Of a stretch of DNA of 42,669 bases, positions 24,729-34,127 are shown piece by piece. The position numbers were made by a program, and so were the translations under genes. Source of the DNA: CAZKEW01 sp964580435 (GTDB lineage: Bacteria > Acidobacteriota > Aminicenantia > Aminicenantales > UBA8522); assembly GCA_964580435.1 (NCBI GenBank), contig CAZOKP010000015.1:1-42669 (forward strand), written 5' to 3'. The notes beneath the pieces are model-generated. The model had not been told where the DNA came from and did not search any database. It saw nothing but the letters and a program-made list of their open reading frames with translations. Each line of letters begins with the position of its first letter. Positions within the stretch are counted from its first letter, which is position 1.

Positions 24729-26571
24729 CTAGAACCTGAACCGGAGGCCTAACTGAGCTTCAAGGGGCATGGTCGTGTATGAGGGCTGCCCGTAGGTCTC
24801 TGGGGTGGCCACGTCTCCTGCATACCCTCTGAAATTGACGGTGTTGAAGGCGTTGAAGAGCTCGGCGATGATCTCGATCTCATAGCGGTTCGAGAACCTG
24901 AAGAACTTGGAGAGCCGGAAATCGAGCTGGGAGAAATTGTCGTCTCCGCGTCCGTACATCCGGTGCGGAATGCCGAACGGCAAGTCGCTGTAGCCGTCGT
25001 CATTCGGGTCGTTGCTGTCATAGATATTGTACGGCCTGGGCGTGTTGAAACGGAACATGGCCGAGAACTGAATGCCGAAGGGCAGCTCGACAATGCCGCT
25101 GACAAACAGCCGGTGCCGCTCGTCCGTATCGATCGGTCCCCATTCTTCAGGCCCGTTGGGCTGGTTTTCGATATAGCAGGTGACGCCCCAGCCGTCTGTG
25201 CCCCGGTAGTTGACCGTGCTCTGGCCGCCGGAGAAGGAGTAATTGACCCTCAGCTCGAACCTCTGGCTGAACCTCTTCCTGGCGGAAATATATAGCCCGT
25301 TGTAATGGCCCTTGCCGACGAACCGCGGCATCCAGATCGACTGCTGATAATCGTTGGAAAGCGTGTAGCTGTCCGTCAGGGAGTGATACCGGTTCAGCTC
25401 GTCTCCTTTTCCCAGTCCCCTCGTTTCTGTATGGACGTAATTCACATCAACGGCGAAATCGGACGTGATCTGCTGGGAGAAGCCTATGTTGAAGTGGTGG
25501 GTGTAGGGATACTGGAATTCCGGACCGATGGCGTCGGTGCAGAGGCCGGGTGTGATCTGGTTAGCCGGCAGGTTGGTCGGGTTGCTTTCATTATTGGGCT
25601 GCCAATAAGTGCCGTCCGGGTTCAGAATGCCGGCTGTCCGGCGGTTATAAAACTTCAAACTCCAGGGATCGGCCGCAAGAAATGTTGCCGCGTACATGAA
25701 GGTCTCCGCATAGAGCTGGTCGTAGAAGATCCCGTAGCCGCCGCGGACAACGGTCTTGCCGTTTCCGAACACATCGTAAGCGAACCCGAGCCGCGGGGCG
25801 ATGTTGTTCCCGTCGTGCCGGAGCCCCGGATTCTGGAAGCCGGGGACATAGTTGGCTAGGAACTGGACCGAGGCGAGCCCGCTCTGGTCGAACTCGAGGC
25901 CGGTGTTGTAGTCATAGCGGAGGCCGAGGTTTAAGGTTAGCCGATCGGTGATCCTCCAGTCGTCCTGAACGAACAGGCCGATCGAGTGATACCTGTTGCC
26001 CGAGAAACGCCAGGCGTCCCCCGAATAGTTTTCGATTTGGCGGATCGGCGAGTCGAAGCTCGCGTAGCCACTGACGTGGCGGTAGTACCAGCTCTGCCCA
26101 TATATGTAGAGCAGGTCCAGCCGTGGCATGTAGTAATAGTCGATGCCGAACTTTAAGTCGTGGGCCCCGTGCCAGTCGTCAACGTGCAGGGACAGGTCGT
26201 CACGGAACTGGTACTTGATCTGCCTCGTCTCCTGAGGCATATTCCTCGCCTGGCCGAACCCGCCAATGCTGAAATAGTGCGTGGGCTCGGTTGAATTCGG
26301 GTCGGACCGGTTGTCGAAATACTGATAGACCGCGCGGGCTTCGTTGAGGAGGTTCGGCTTGACGATCCAGGTGTGGCTGAGCATGAGGTTGTGGTTCGTG
26401 TTCTTCGAGGAGTAGCCGTTCGAGACGGCATACTCGCCGCCGACGCCGAGATTCTCGGTCTTGTCGTATTGGAAGCCGTATCTCAGCTTGAGGCTGTGCC
26501 TGGAGTTGATCTGGTGCGTCAGGTTTAAGGTGAGAAGGCTCTGGGTGAACGGGACCTCGAACTCGCCCTTG
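24729..26571 (-). CDS. TonB-dependent receptor, C-terminal barrel part (continues across gap)
   Basis: The frame is open from the gap edge at 26571 (reads KGEFEVPFTQSLLTLNLTHQ) to the stop at 24729, about 613 codons. It holds the barrel half of a receptor: FVQDDWRITDRLTLNLGLRY, GNGKTVVRGGYGIFYDQLY, RLSKFFRFSNRYEIEIIAELFNAFNTVNFRG and a C-terminal LGLRFRF with terminal Phe. The methionine at 26384 is internal, not a start. It is the same gene as 26672-27396; typical family spacing suggests that the missing piece is longer than the 100 N shown. A strong terminator follows. Confidence 0.9.
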
Positions 26572-26671
26572 NNNNNNNNNNNNNNNNNNNNNNNNNNNNN
26601 NNNNNNNNNNNNNNNNNNNNNNNNNNNNNNNNNNNNNNNNNNNNNNNNNNNNNNNNNNNNNNNNNNNNNNN
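26572..26671. other. Assembly gap (100 N) inside the receptor gene
   Basis: 100-N placeholder. It interrupts the segment between the plug domain (ending VVTVLTK) and the first barrel strands. Confidence 0.99.
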
Positions 26672-27396
26672 GCCTTGGTCAGGACGGTCACGACCGTGCC
26701 CTGGCTCCGGCCGTACTCGGCCTTGAACTGGTCCGTGGCGACCGAAAACTCCTCGACGCCTTCGGTGGTGAAGATCTGCAGCGGGCCGCCGACCATGTTG
26801 TCCTTGCTGTCGGCCCCGTCGATCGAATAGTAGATGGCCCGGCCCCGCATGCCGCCAACGCTGAAGTGCGACATGGCGTTCTTGGTCGGGTCATAGGAGT
26901 CCATTTCCGTCGTCCCGGGCGCGAGAAGGGCCAGGTTGGCGAACTGACGCGTCAGCAGCGGCAGGCTTTCGACTTCTCTGGAGGTGACCACCGTCGAGAT
27001 TTCCGCCTTGGTTGCTTCGATGAGCGGCACTTCGGCCGTGACAGTGACCTGTTCTTCGACCGCGGCCGCTTCCATGACGACATTCAAGACCTTCGTCTCA
27101 TTGACCAGCAGTTCCAAGCCGGTCATAACTTTTGTCTTGAATCCTCCGAGCTTGAAGGTGATGTCGTAGACGGACGGCGACAGGGCCGTCATCCTGTACC
27201 GGCCCAGCGGGCCCGACACGGATGCCCTGCTGACCCCGGAGCGCGCGTCCTTGGCCAAGATCGCGACGCCCGGGAGCGCGTTCCCCTGGTCATCCTTGAC
27301 TGTCCCCTCGAGGTTGGCGCTGGCTTGCTGGGCGCGGGCCACGGAAAAGACGCCGACGACGAGGAGCGCGAGACAAATGGCAATGATTTTTCTCAA
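26672..27396 (-). CDS. TonB-dependent receptor, N-terminal part (same gene as 24729-26571)
   Basis: About 241 codons: signal peptide (IIAICLALLVVGVFSVARAQ), carboxypeptidase-regulatory-like domain (about 22-105: LEGTVKDDQGNALPGVAILA, GRYRMTALSPSVYDITFKL) and plug domain (VTAEVPLIEATKAEIST, FSVGGMRGRAIYYSIDGADS, FKAEYGRSQGTVVTVLTK). An ATG lies at 27411, but AGGGAGGA then sits inside the coding part, five bases before a TTG at 27396; that spacing and the clean signal peptide after it favour TTG as the start. It lies about 110 bp downstream of the TPR gene on the same strand. This is a second receptor of the same class as the one at 6226, with a different barrel. Confidence 0.9.
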
Positions 27397-27505
27397 CTTG
27401 TCCTCCCTCATTGAGCTATTAATGAATAGATTAGCAAACGGATCCCCTTCCGGATTTCAAGGTAACGAATATCATCTCTCACCTCCCTTCGTCGCTCCCC
27501 GGCGC

Positions 27506-28435
27506 TTATTTCTTGCCTAGGGACTTCAATTGTTCGATAACTCCTTGGACCCTCTCTATTTCCTTGGCGTCCGTGATGAGGGCGATGTATTTTTCGTAGT
27601 TGGCTATGGCCTTTTCGAACTCACCGGTCTGGGTGTAGGCGATCCCGAGCGAATAAAACGGAAAGGGGACCTTGGGGTCGATGGCCGCGGCCTTTTCCAG
27701 GTGCTCGACGGCCTTGACGACCTGATCAGAATTGAGATAGAGGAGGCCGAGGGACGAGCTCAGGCCGGCGTTCTCAGGATATGTCCGGATCGCATCCTCA
27801 AATAGAGCGATGCCCTCTTCGAACTTCTTCAGCTTACCGGAGGCGTTGGCCAGGTTGGTGTAAGCAGCGAAGAAATCGGGCTTGAGCCGGATGGCCTCCC
27901 GGAAGGAGGCAAAGGCCTCTTCGTAGTGTTGGAGGTTGTAGGCGCAGTTGCCGAGGTTGAAATGGATGGCCGCCAGGTCCGGGTTGAGGGCAAGGATCTC
28001 CCGGTAGGCGGCGGCCGCCTCCTCGTACTTGCCCTGTTTGAAGAGTTCGTTCGCCCGGAGGTTTTGGCCCTCCCATTCCGGCTTCACAACCTGACGGGCC
28101 TCGGGCGCTAGGACGGCGTCGAAGACGTTTTCCCTGTCCGGCATGATGGGAACACGGCCTTCGAGGGCCTGAAAGCCGTCCTTTTCGAGCGTCAGCCGGT
28201 AGGAGGCGGGGCCGATGCCCATCATGTAATAATTTCCTTTCTTGTCCGTTTCCATGGAATAAGTCAGGCCGCGGGCCGTATCGAGGAGGGTGATCTTCAC
28301 GCCGGCGAGCGGCTTGCCGTCAGCATCGGTAACCTTGCCCTTGATTGTTCCGGTGACGGCGAGGGAGGGCAGCGTCGCGGCCGCGACGAACAAGAGCAGA
28401 TAAAGAAGGTTCGCAGGAAACATGCGGCTCTTCAT
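27506..28435 (-). CDS. Exported carboxypeptidase-regulatory-like/TPR protein
   Basis: 309 aa. Signal peptide 1-26 (LLYLLLFVAAATLPSLA), then one carboxypeptidase-regulatory-like domain (about 28-110: IKGKVTDADGKPLAGVKITL, GNYYMMGIGPASYRLTLEK), then at least five TPRs from residue 120 on (ANELFKQGKYEEAAAAYREI, IHFNLGNCAYNLQHYEEAFA, FPFYSLGIAYTQTGEFEKAI). GGAGGG precedes the ATG with eight bases between. It has the same N-terminal domain as the TonB receptor next to it and probably shares its transcript, so it may act on the periplasmic side of that uptake system. The fold is certain; the role is inferred. Confidence 0.82.
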   Translation of the reverse strand: MKSRMFPANLLYLLLFVAAATLPSLAVTGTIKGKVTDADGKPLAGVKITLLDTARGLTYSMETDKKGNYYMMGIGPASYRLTLEKDGFQALEGRVPIMPDRENVFDAVLAPEARQVVKPEWEGQNLRANELFKQGKYEEAAAAYREILALNPDLAAIHFNLGNCAYNLQHYEEAFASFREAIRLKPDFFAAYTNLANASGKLKKFEEGIALFEDAIRTYPENAGLSSSLGLLYLNSDQVVKAVEHLEKAAAIDPKVPFPFYSLGIAYTQTGEFEKAIANYEKYIALITDAKEIERVQGVIEQLKSLGKK

Positions 28436-28544
28436 GTAAAATCCCTCCGGAGGTTAAGTGTTCAAGCCGGCTTCAGACTTCAGGATAAAATTAACTCTCC
28501 CCGTCCCCCTTTGTCAAGCGGCGCATAGAACCTAAAATTGCCGA

Positions 28545-28765
28545 TATAAAATTTTTGTTATCCAAAGATGGGGTGTTTTCCAAAGGATAGCGATAATCAG
28601 GGCATCACCTAATGGGTGGCGCGGCCGGGGGGCCCCCCAACGCCCGGAGCGTTTGTTGCCTCCGGAATTTCTGTTTGCGTAATCAACAGAATGGGCCGCG
28701 AGGATGTTGGGGGGTGTACCGCGACAGGACCCGTTGGCGAGTTCTATCGGCAATTTTGGGCAGAA
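28545..28765 (+). repeat. Dispersed structured repeat, copy 1
   Basis: About 220 bp, matching 32403-32622 in the same orientation with scattered substitutions. Conserved hairpins: CACC-TAAT-GGTG, the G6C6 palindrome after GGCC, and TTCTGTT-(9)-AACAGAA, whose loop TGCGTAATC is identical in both copies. Differences between copies are not concentrated at third codon positions in any frame, so it is probably non-coding. Confidence 0.8.
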
Positions 28766-29052
28766 GGCATCATCTCCTGTCGCCGACTGGAGCGTTTCCT
28801 TGAGATGACACTGGACGCTCGGCTTACTCTGTTACCGCTCGGCGGGCGTTGACGAAGCCACGGCCGCAGAATGGGTCATGGCTATTCTTGCCTTCATCGT
28901 CTGCCGTCTTTGCCAGCGCGGAGGCATATTGCGTGCCCGGTTCCGCTAATGTATACTATGTTTATGGGAATAGTAGGAATAGCGCTGCCGCAGGGATGAC
29001 TTCAAGAGGAGGCGGCATCGGAATATAGCGAGCTCAAAACGAGGAGAACACC
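28766..29052. other. Upstream region of msrBA
   Basis: No gene seen. It holds a possible promoter (28929-28957) and the GAGGAG ribosome binding site for msrBA. Confidence 0.4.
28929..28957 (+). promoter_or_regulatory. Possible msrBA promoter
   Basis: TTGCGT, 17 bp, TATACT, about 95 bp before the start codon. The -10 is good and the -35 weak. Confidence 0.4.
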
Positions 29053-30099
29053 ATGGTGAAAAAAATCATCAAATCAGATAAGGAATGGAAGCAGAGCCTG
29101 ACGCCGGACGAGTTCCGGGTGCTGCGCAAGAGAGGCACGGAGAGAGCCTTCACCGGCAAATATAATGATCATTATGATAAGGGAAGTTATGTCTGTTCGG
29201 CCTGCGGGACTCCCCTGTTCAGTTCGGAAGCCAAGTATGACCACGGCACGGGCTGGCCGAGCTTTATGGCGCCAATCGACGAGAGCCATGTCGAATACCA
29301 TGATGATTATTCCCTACTGATGAAGCGGGTTGAAGTGAGGTGCGCCGCCTGCGGTTCACATCTTGGCCATGTTTTCGACGACGGACCCGCTCCCACGCAC
29401 AAGCACTATTGCATAAACTCGCTCGCACTGGACTTTATGCCGGCTGCGGTAAGGACAGGGCCTAAAGAAATCGTGACTCCCCTATTATCCAAGAACAAGA
29501 ATAATCCGGAGAGAAAGATACAGGATCAGGCGAGAGTTCAGGCATCACGCTTCCAGCAAGAAGATTCCAGTCAGTCCCGGGCTCCGGCTACAACTTCTGA
29601 GAAAATTCACCAAGCCCGGAAAGCGGAAACGGCCACTTTTGCCGCCGGCTGCTTCTGGGGGGTGGAAGACAAGTTCCGCAAGGTCAGAGGCGTCATCTCC
29701 ACGCGTGTCGGATACACCGGCGGAAAGGGTGAAAACCCGACTTACGAGATGGTCTGCACGGACAAGACCGGGCACGCCGAGTCCATCGAGATTATCTTTG
29801 ACCCAGCAGTCGTGAGTTATACCCGGCTCCTCGAATATTTTTTCCTGTTTCATGACCCCACCCAGGTCAACAGGCAGGGCCCGGACATCGGGAGGCAATA
29901 CAGGTCGGCGATTTTCTATCACAGCGATGAACAAAAAGAGGCCGCTCTGAGAATGATTGAAGGCCTGGCGAAGTCGGAGAAGTACGACAAGCCAATCGCT
30001 ACCCAGGTCGTGCCCGCCTCAGCATTTTATCCGGCCGAGGAGTGCCACCAGCAGCACCACGAGAAACTTCGAAGAGGCCTATATGACAATAAATCGTGA
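29053..30099 (+). CDS. msrBA: Methionine sulfoxide reductase MsrB-MsrA fusion
   Basis: 348 aa with two catalytic domains. MsrB (about 5-135) reduces methionine-R-sulfoxide: zinc cysteines C48/C51 (VCSAC) and C97/C100 (RCAAC), GTGWPSF, and catalytic C120 in HKHYCINSLAL. A polar linker (about 140-190) leads to MsrA (about 193-348), which reduces the S-epimer: ATFAAGCFWGVE with C200, YEMVCTDKTGHAES and YRSAIFYHS. The order B then A is the reverse of the common MsrA-MsrB fusion. No signal peptide is seen, so it should be cytosolic. GAGGAG precedes the ATG. It converges with the fucosidase gene. The stretch 30100-30188 has no clear terminator. Confidence 0.95.
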   Translation: MVKKIIKSDKEWKQSLTPDEFRVLRKRGTERAFTGKYNDHYDKGSYVCSACGTPLFSSEAKYDHGTGWPSFMAPIDESHVEYHDDYSLLMKRVEVRCAACGSHLGHVFDDGPAPTHKHYCINSLALDFMPAAVRTGPKEIVTPLLSKNKNNPERKIQDQARVQASRFQQEDSSQSRAPATTSEKIHQARKAETATFAAGCFWGVEDKFRKVRGVISTRVGYTGGKGENPTYEMVCTDKTGHAESIEIIFDPAVVSYTRLLEYFFLFHDPTQVNRQGPDIGRQYRSAIFYHSDEQKEAALRMIEGLAKSEKYDKPIATQVVPASAFYPAEECHQQHHEKLRRGLYDNKS

Positions 30100-30188
30100 C
30101 AGTCATCTATTTATTCCATCTTTTAGCGGAAATCGGCAATTCGATAACCGTCACCAATTCCGGTTAAGTGAAGAATGGAGACCTGACC

Positions 30189-32288
30189 CTAAGTGATAGG
30201 ACGGCGAAATAGAGCTGCATCAGGAATGGGCATTTTCTCTATTCCGGAGCCCTGGTAGGAGACGTTCAGTCCGTTTCCGCCCGTTTTGTTGAAATAAATG
30301 ACGCGGATCGGATGAACCCCGGCGGCCAGGGCGATAGAACCCTTTTTCTCGAGCATGCCGTGGAGGCCGTCATTATCGACCACCAGCTCATCGCCGATAT
30401 AGAGCCGGCTCCCGTCATCGGAATCTGTGAAGAAGGTATAGACGCCGTCGACAGGCACGCGGACGAACCCGGAATACAAGAAACCGAAATGCTCACCCCT
30501 GTTTCTTGGCGCGAAAGAAAAATTCGCGATCATGCCCTTCTTGACTAGCTTGATGGCGCTGAAATCAGGAAGGCGATCCCAGTCGCCCTCGCAATAGGAA
30601 TAGCTGATTCCAGGCTCCACGTCCGCCGCTTCCTCAGCCGGCCTCGGCTCCACCTGGGCAAACGCAGCTTTCGCGGTTCCGCTCACCGGCTTCCCCTTGC
30701 GGAAGCAGCGCGCCGAGACCGTCGCACTCTGAGTCAAATGGATCGGCCCGCTGACGCTCGGCGAGTCCGCTCCCGGCTCGCTTCCGTCAAGAGTGTACCG
30801 GATTTCAACGTTCTCCCGGTCGGATGAAACTCTGACGTCGATGGCGTCAACAAAGATATTTTGGTCCGCCGCTACCGTCGGCGGGTCGTTTACATCAGGT
30901 TTGCCGGCCACCTCAAGCACGATGACACTGTTAATGGCATCCGGGGCCTCGGCCGGCACGGCGATCACCAGAGCATCCTCCTCCCGCACAACCTCCAAAT
31001 CTTTCTTCTGCCCGTCGCCTAAAAGATAGGATCGGCGCGGCCGATTATAGATTCCCGGCACAACCAGCCTGCCTTCTTCCGGCCAGTCGAAAACATGGAG
31101 ATAGAGCCGGGTCCCGCCCTGAACAGGCTTCTTCGTGCATCTCCCCCACTCCAGGGACCTGAACGGGCTCGCCTCGGTGCCGTAGATGGACTCGCCGTTT
31201 ACCTTCATCCATTTTCCTATGGCTTGAAGACGTTCGACGCTCGGCTGCGGGAACAGGCCTTCCGCCGTGGGCCCGACGTTGAGCAGGAAGTTGCCGCCCT
31301 TTGAAGCGATATCCGCCAATTTTCGGAGGAGGTCCTCGGCGGACTTCCAGTTCTGGTCGTATTTATTGTAGCCCCAGTGATCATTCATGGTCATACAGGT
31401 CTCCCAGTCAACGCCCGGCAGCCCCTGGGGAGGAATTTCCTGCTCCGGCGTCCCGAAATCGCCGACATAGTCTCCTTTCTTGGTGAGACCTTCCATTCCG
31501 GACCTCCCGACATCCACCCGGTTGTTGATGATGATGCCGGGCTGGAGGCTGCGCACATAATCGTAGAGCTCTTTGCCGTATTCATGATTCCAGGTGCTCT
31601 CCCACTCCCCGTCAAACCAAAGAACTCCGATCTCTCCATAATTTCCCACGAGCTCGCTGAGCTGATTCTTCAGGTGCTGAATGTAGCGGCGAAAATCGGC
31701 GCCTTCCGCGGACCGGCTGGTTTCCCAATCCCGGCGGGGCAGATAGTCGGGGTGATGCCAGTCCATGATCGAATGGTACCAGCACATTCTGATCCCGGCG
31801 CGGCGGCAGGCCTCGGCAAGCTCCTTGAGGACGTCCCGCTGGAACGGCGTCGACATGATATCAAAGTCCGTATATTTGGAGTCGAAAAGACAGAAACCGT
31901 CGTGATGTTTGGAGGTGATGACGATATATTTCATCCCGGCCTCCTTGGCGGTGCGGACCCATTCATCGGCATTGAATTTCACAGGATTGAACTGGCCGAC
32001 GAACTTGTCATAAACCCCGAGCGGGATTTGGGCCGTCGTCCGGATCCACTCGCCGTGGTTCGTCTCGCCGTTCCATTCGCCTGCGGGGATGGCGTAAAGC
32101 CCCCAGTGGATAAACATCCCGAAACGGGCCTCCCGCCACCAGGCCATCCGGGCATCATTGTCGGCGGCGACGCTCTTTTCAACGACTGCGTTGCGCTCCT
32201 TGGCACAGCTCCAAGTCAGGATCAATAGCGACGCAATCAGAAAAATAAATAAAAAGATCTTCACTTTGTGGGGGCTCGTCGGTTTCAT
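30189..32288 (-). CDS. Alpha-L-fucosidase (GH29) lipoprotein with C-terminal PA14 domain
   Basis: 699 aa from ATG 32288, chosen because GGAGG lies just before it (the ATG at 32300 supplies that GGAGG). The signal ends LILTWSC, so Cys28 is probably lipidated. The GH29 domain (about 45-385) shows ARFGMFIHWGLYAIPAGEW, YIVITSKHHDGFCLFDSK, WYHSIMDWHHPDYL and the nucleophile D226 in GVLWFDGEWE, then a beta domain. About 455-540 resembles a chitobiase-type C-terminal domain (VEIRYTLDGSEP) and 560-695 a PA14 domain (GFVRVPVDGVYTFFTDSDD), a common sugar-binding module. It should release L-fucose from glycans at the cell surface. It ends 90 bp from the convergent msrBA gene. Confidence 0.92.
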   Translation of the reverse strand: MKPTSPHKVKIFLFIFLIASLLILTWSCAKERNAVVEKSVAADNDARMAWWREARFGMFIHWGLYAIPAGEWNGETNHGEWIRTTAQIPLGVYDKFVGQFNPVKFNADEWVRTAKEAGMKYIVITSKHHDGFCLFDSKYTDFDIMSTPFQRDVLKELAEACRRAGIRMCWYHSIMDWHHPDYLPRRDWETSRSAEGADFRRYIQHLKNQLSELVGNYGEIGVLWFDGEWESTWNHEYGKELYDYVRSLQPGIIINNRVDVGRSGMEGLTKKGDYVGDFGTPEQEIPPQGLPGVDWETCMTMNDHWGYNKYDQNWKSAEDLLRKLADIASKGGNFLLNVGPTAEGLFPQPSVERLQAIGKWMKVNGESIYGTEASPFRSLEWGRCTKKPVQGGTRLYLHVFDWPEEGRLVVPGIYNRPRRSYLLGDGQKKDLEVVREEDALVIAVPAEAPDAINSVIVLEVAGKPDVNDPPTVAADQNIFVDAIDVRVSSDRENVEIRYTLDGSEPGADSPSVSGPIHLTQSATVSARCFRKGKPVSGTAKAAFAQVEPRPAEEAADVEPGISYSYCEGDWDRLPDFSAIKLVKKGMIANFSFAPRNRGEHFGFLYSGFVRVPVDGVYTFFTDSDDGSRLYIGDELVVDNDGLHGMLEKKGSIALAAGVHPIRVIYFNKTGGNGLNVSYQGSGIEKMPIPDAALFRRPIT

Positions 32289-32342
32289 CGATTCCTCCAT
32301 AATTCTGGAAGCATAAGCCTAATCTAAAAAGAAATTAAAGAA

Positions 32343-32374
32343 AATTTGACACAAGACTTTGGGCTTGTCAAATT
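32343..32374. promoter_or_regulatory. Inverted repeat upstream of the fucosidase gene
   Basis: AATTTGAC-AC-AAG at 32343-32355 and CTTGTCAAATT at 32364-32374 form an 11-bp inverted repeat with a 2-base bulge, about 55 bp upstream of the fucosidase start. It could be an operator or a hairpin; the TTGACA it contains on each strand may serve as -35. Confidence 0.5.
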
Positions 32375-32402
32375 GCGAGGTGGCTATTTGGGTTAATCGA
32401 CT

Positions 32403-32622
32403 ATGAAAATTGTTGCCATCCATAGATGAGATGTTTTCAAAAGGCTACCGATAATCAGGGCAACACCTAATGGGTGGCGCGGCCGGGGGGCCCCCAACGC
32501 CCGGAGCGTTTGATTCCTCCGGAACTTCTGTTTGCGTAATCAACAGAATGGGCCGCGAGGATGTTGGGGGGTGTGCCGCGATAGGACCCGTTGGCGAGCC
32601 CTGGGGGCAATTTGGGTCGAAG
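32403..32622 (+). repeat. Dispersed structured repeat, copy 2
   Basis: Second copy of 28545-28765, 3.86 kb away, same orientation, ending 53 bp before arsA. It lacks one C of the G/C palindrome and has five further changes in the 130-bp core. The rest of 32289-32675 holds only the inverted repeat at 32343 and no gene. Confidence 0.8.
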
Positions 32623-32675
32623 AACTGCCCCGGCTTGTCCTTTGTCCCCGGGAGTGATAGAATCAATCTGGGCTA

Positions 32676-33836
32676 ATGCGGACCATATTATTCACCGGAA
32701 AAGGGGGTGTCGGGAAGACAACCCTGGCTGCGGCCACGGCCCTTCTTTCCGCCCGCCGGGGGTATAAGACGCTTGTCATCTCCACGGATGCCGCCCACAG
32801 TCTCTCCGATTCCTTCGAGGTCCAGCTCGAAAACACGCCGAAAAAGATCACCGCCAACCTTTTTGGCCAGGAAGTCAACGCCCTTGAGGAAATCGAGAAA
32901 AAATGGGGCGAGATCAAAACCTACCTCACGGCCCTTTTTGCCTCCCAGGGGATCGATACAATCGAGGCCGAAGAACTGAGCGTTTTCCCGGGCATGGAGG
33001 AGCTCTTCAGCCTCATGGAAATCCGCCGTTACAGCCAGAGCTGTGATTATGACGTCATCATCGTGGATTGCGCTCCGACCGGCGATACGCTTCGCCTCCT
33101 CAGCGCGCCGGAGATCACCGGCTGGTATCTGAAACACATCTTCCCCATCCAGAGGACCGCGGCCAAGGCCGTGCGGCCTGTGGCCAACCGGATTCTTCCG
33201 TTCCCTTTTCCCCAGGACAGCGTTTTTGAAGCGATGCAAAAACTGACCACCCAGCTCGCCGACATGAAAGAAATCCTCGAGGACAGCCAAAAGACCTCGA
33301 TCCGCCTGGTCATCAATCCAGAAAAAATGGTTATTAAAGAGGCCCAGCGCGCGTATACATTCTTCAGCTTGTTCGGGTATGGGGTCGACCTGATCATCGT
33401 CAACCGGTTGCTTCCCCCGTCGGTCGAGGACCCCTATTTCAAAAAGTGGAAGTCGATCCAGGAAGCCTACCGGCATCAGATCGAAGAGAGCTTCGCGCCG
33501 GTTCCCATCCTGAGTGCGGAGCTTTACAGCCAAGAGATCGTCGGAGTCCCGCTCCTCGAAAAAATGGCTGAAAGCGTTTACAGGGGAGCCGACCCTGCCC
33601 GGCTCTTCTTCGCTCAAAAACCCATCCGGATCAAAAAAGAAGACGGAAAATATGTTCTCTCTCTGCACCTGCCTTTCGTGGAAAAAAGCAAGCTGGACCT
33701 GACGCAAAAGGGAGAGGAGCTGTTCATCAGGGTGGGCACGATCAAAAGGACCATCCTTCTCCCGCGGGTCCTTGTCAACCGCACGATCAAGCAAGCCAAA
33801 TTCGTCAGCGAGAGGTTGAATATCACCTTTAATTAA
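32676..33836 (+). CDS. ArsA/GET3-family ATPase with C-terminal Hsp20-like domain
   Basis: 386 aa. Deviant Walker A FTGKGGVGKTTLAAA (8-16), STDAAHSLSD switch, and VDCAPTGDTLRLLS show the ArsA/GET3 class, single-domain type (one P-loop, unlike the double ArsA pump). From about residue 315 an alpha-crystallin-like domain follows (YVLSLHLPFVEKSKLDLTQK, ELFIRVGTIKRTILLP), the ArsA_HSP20 architecture seen in several bacterial phyla. No arsB, arsC or arsR is nearby, so arsenite export is unlikely; client-protein or lipid-related work is possible. It is the first gene of a four-gene unit with small protein, CDP-alcohol transferase and inositol synthase. No strong ribosome binding site is seen. Function is inferred from family only. 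Confidence 0.88.
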   Translation: MRTILFTGKGGVGKTTLAAATALLSARRGYKTLVISTDAAHSLSDSFEVQLENTPKKITANLFGQEVNALEEIEKKWGEIKTYLTALFASQGIDTIEAEELSVFPGMEELFSLMEIRRYSQSCDYDVIIVDCAPTGDTLRLLSAPEITGWYLKHIFPIQRTAAKAVRPVANRILPFPFPQDSVFEAMQKLTTQLADMKEILEDSQKTSIRLVINPEKMVIKEAQRAYTFFSLFGYGVDLIIVNRLLPPSVEDPYFKKWKSIQEAYRHQIEESFAPVPILSAELYSQEIVGVPLLEKMAESVYRGADPARLFFAQKPIRIKKEDGKYVLSLHLPFVEKSKLDLTQKGEELFIRVGTIKRTILLPRVLVNRTIKQAKFVSERLNITFN

Positions 33837-33867
33837 ATCGTTATAAAGTCTAAAAGGAGGTCTGAGC

Positions 33868-34077
33868 ATGGCCGCTGAGAAAATGCGCGAGATCAAGATC
33901 GCCATCCCCGAAGAGCTGTTCAGGGTTTTCATCCCGACGAAAGCCCAGGACCATCTCCTCAAAGCCAAAAAAGAGCTTCTCCTCGCCGTCCGCTCCTTGA
34001 TCGACGCCCGGATCGAGTGCCTGGAAAAAAGGGAAGGGCAAAAAGCGGAAACGAAGAAGAAAATCAAGATCGAGTAG
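33868..34077 (+). CDS. Small charged protein of unknown function
   Basis: 69 aa, 31 bp after the ArsA-like gene. AAAAGGAGGT stands at the ideal distance before ATG, a strong reason to regard it as real. The sequence is REIKIAIPEELFRVFIP followed by one long amphipathic helix (KAQDHLLKAKKELLLAVRSL) and a lysine-rich tail. It resembles no family I can name; the helix could be a coiled coil or a partner segment for the ATPase. Its position inside a tight operon suggests a link with the ArsA-like protein or with the membrane enzyme encoded next. Confidence 0.68.
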   Translation: MAAEKMREIKIAIPEELFRVFIPTKAQDHLLKAKKELLLAVRSLIDARIECLEKREGQKAETKKKIKIE

Positions 34078-34127
34078 AGAGGGGGCTTGATTCCTGATTG
34101 ATTTTGGATTAATTTTATAAATCTTTC

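Noticed and set aside
26200..27411. 403-codon frame across the second gap
   Set aside because: After the N-run it is out of frame with the receptor barrel; the real frame after the gap is the one ending at 24729.
28612..28852. Small ORFs inside the repeat copies (also 32470-32676)
   Set aside because: Differences between copies fall at first and second codon positions and a one-base deletion shifts the frame, so no peptide is conserved.
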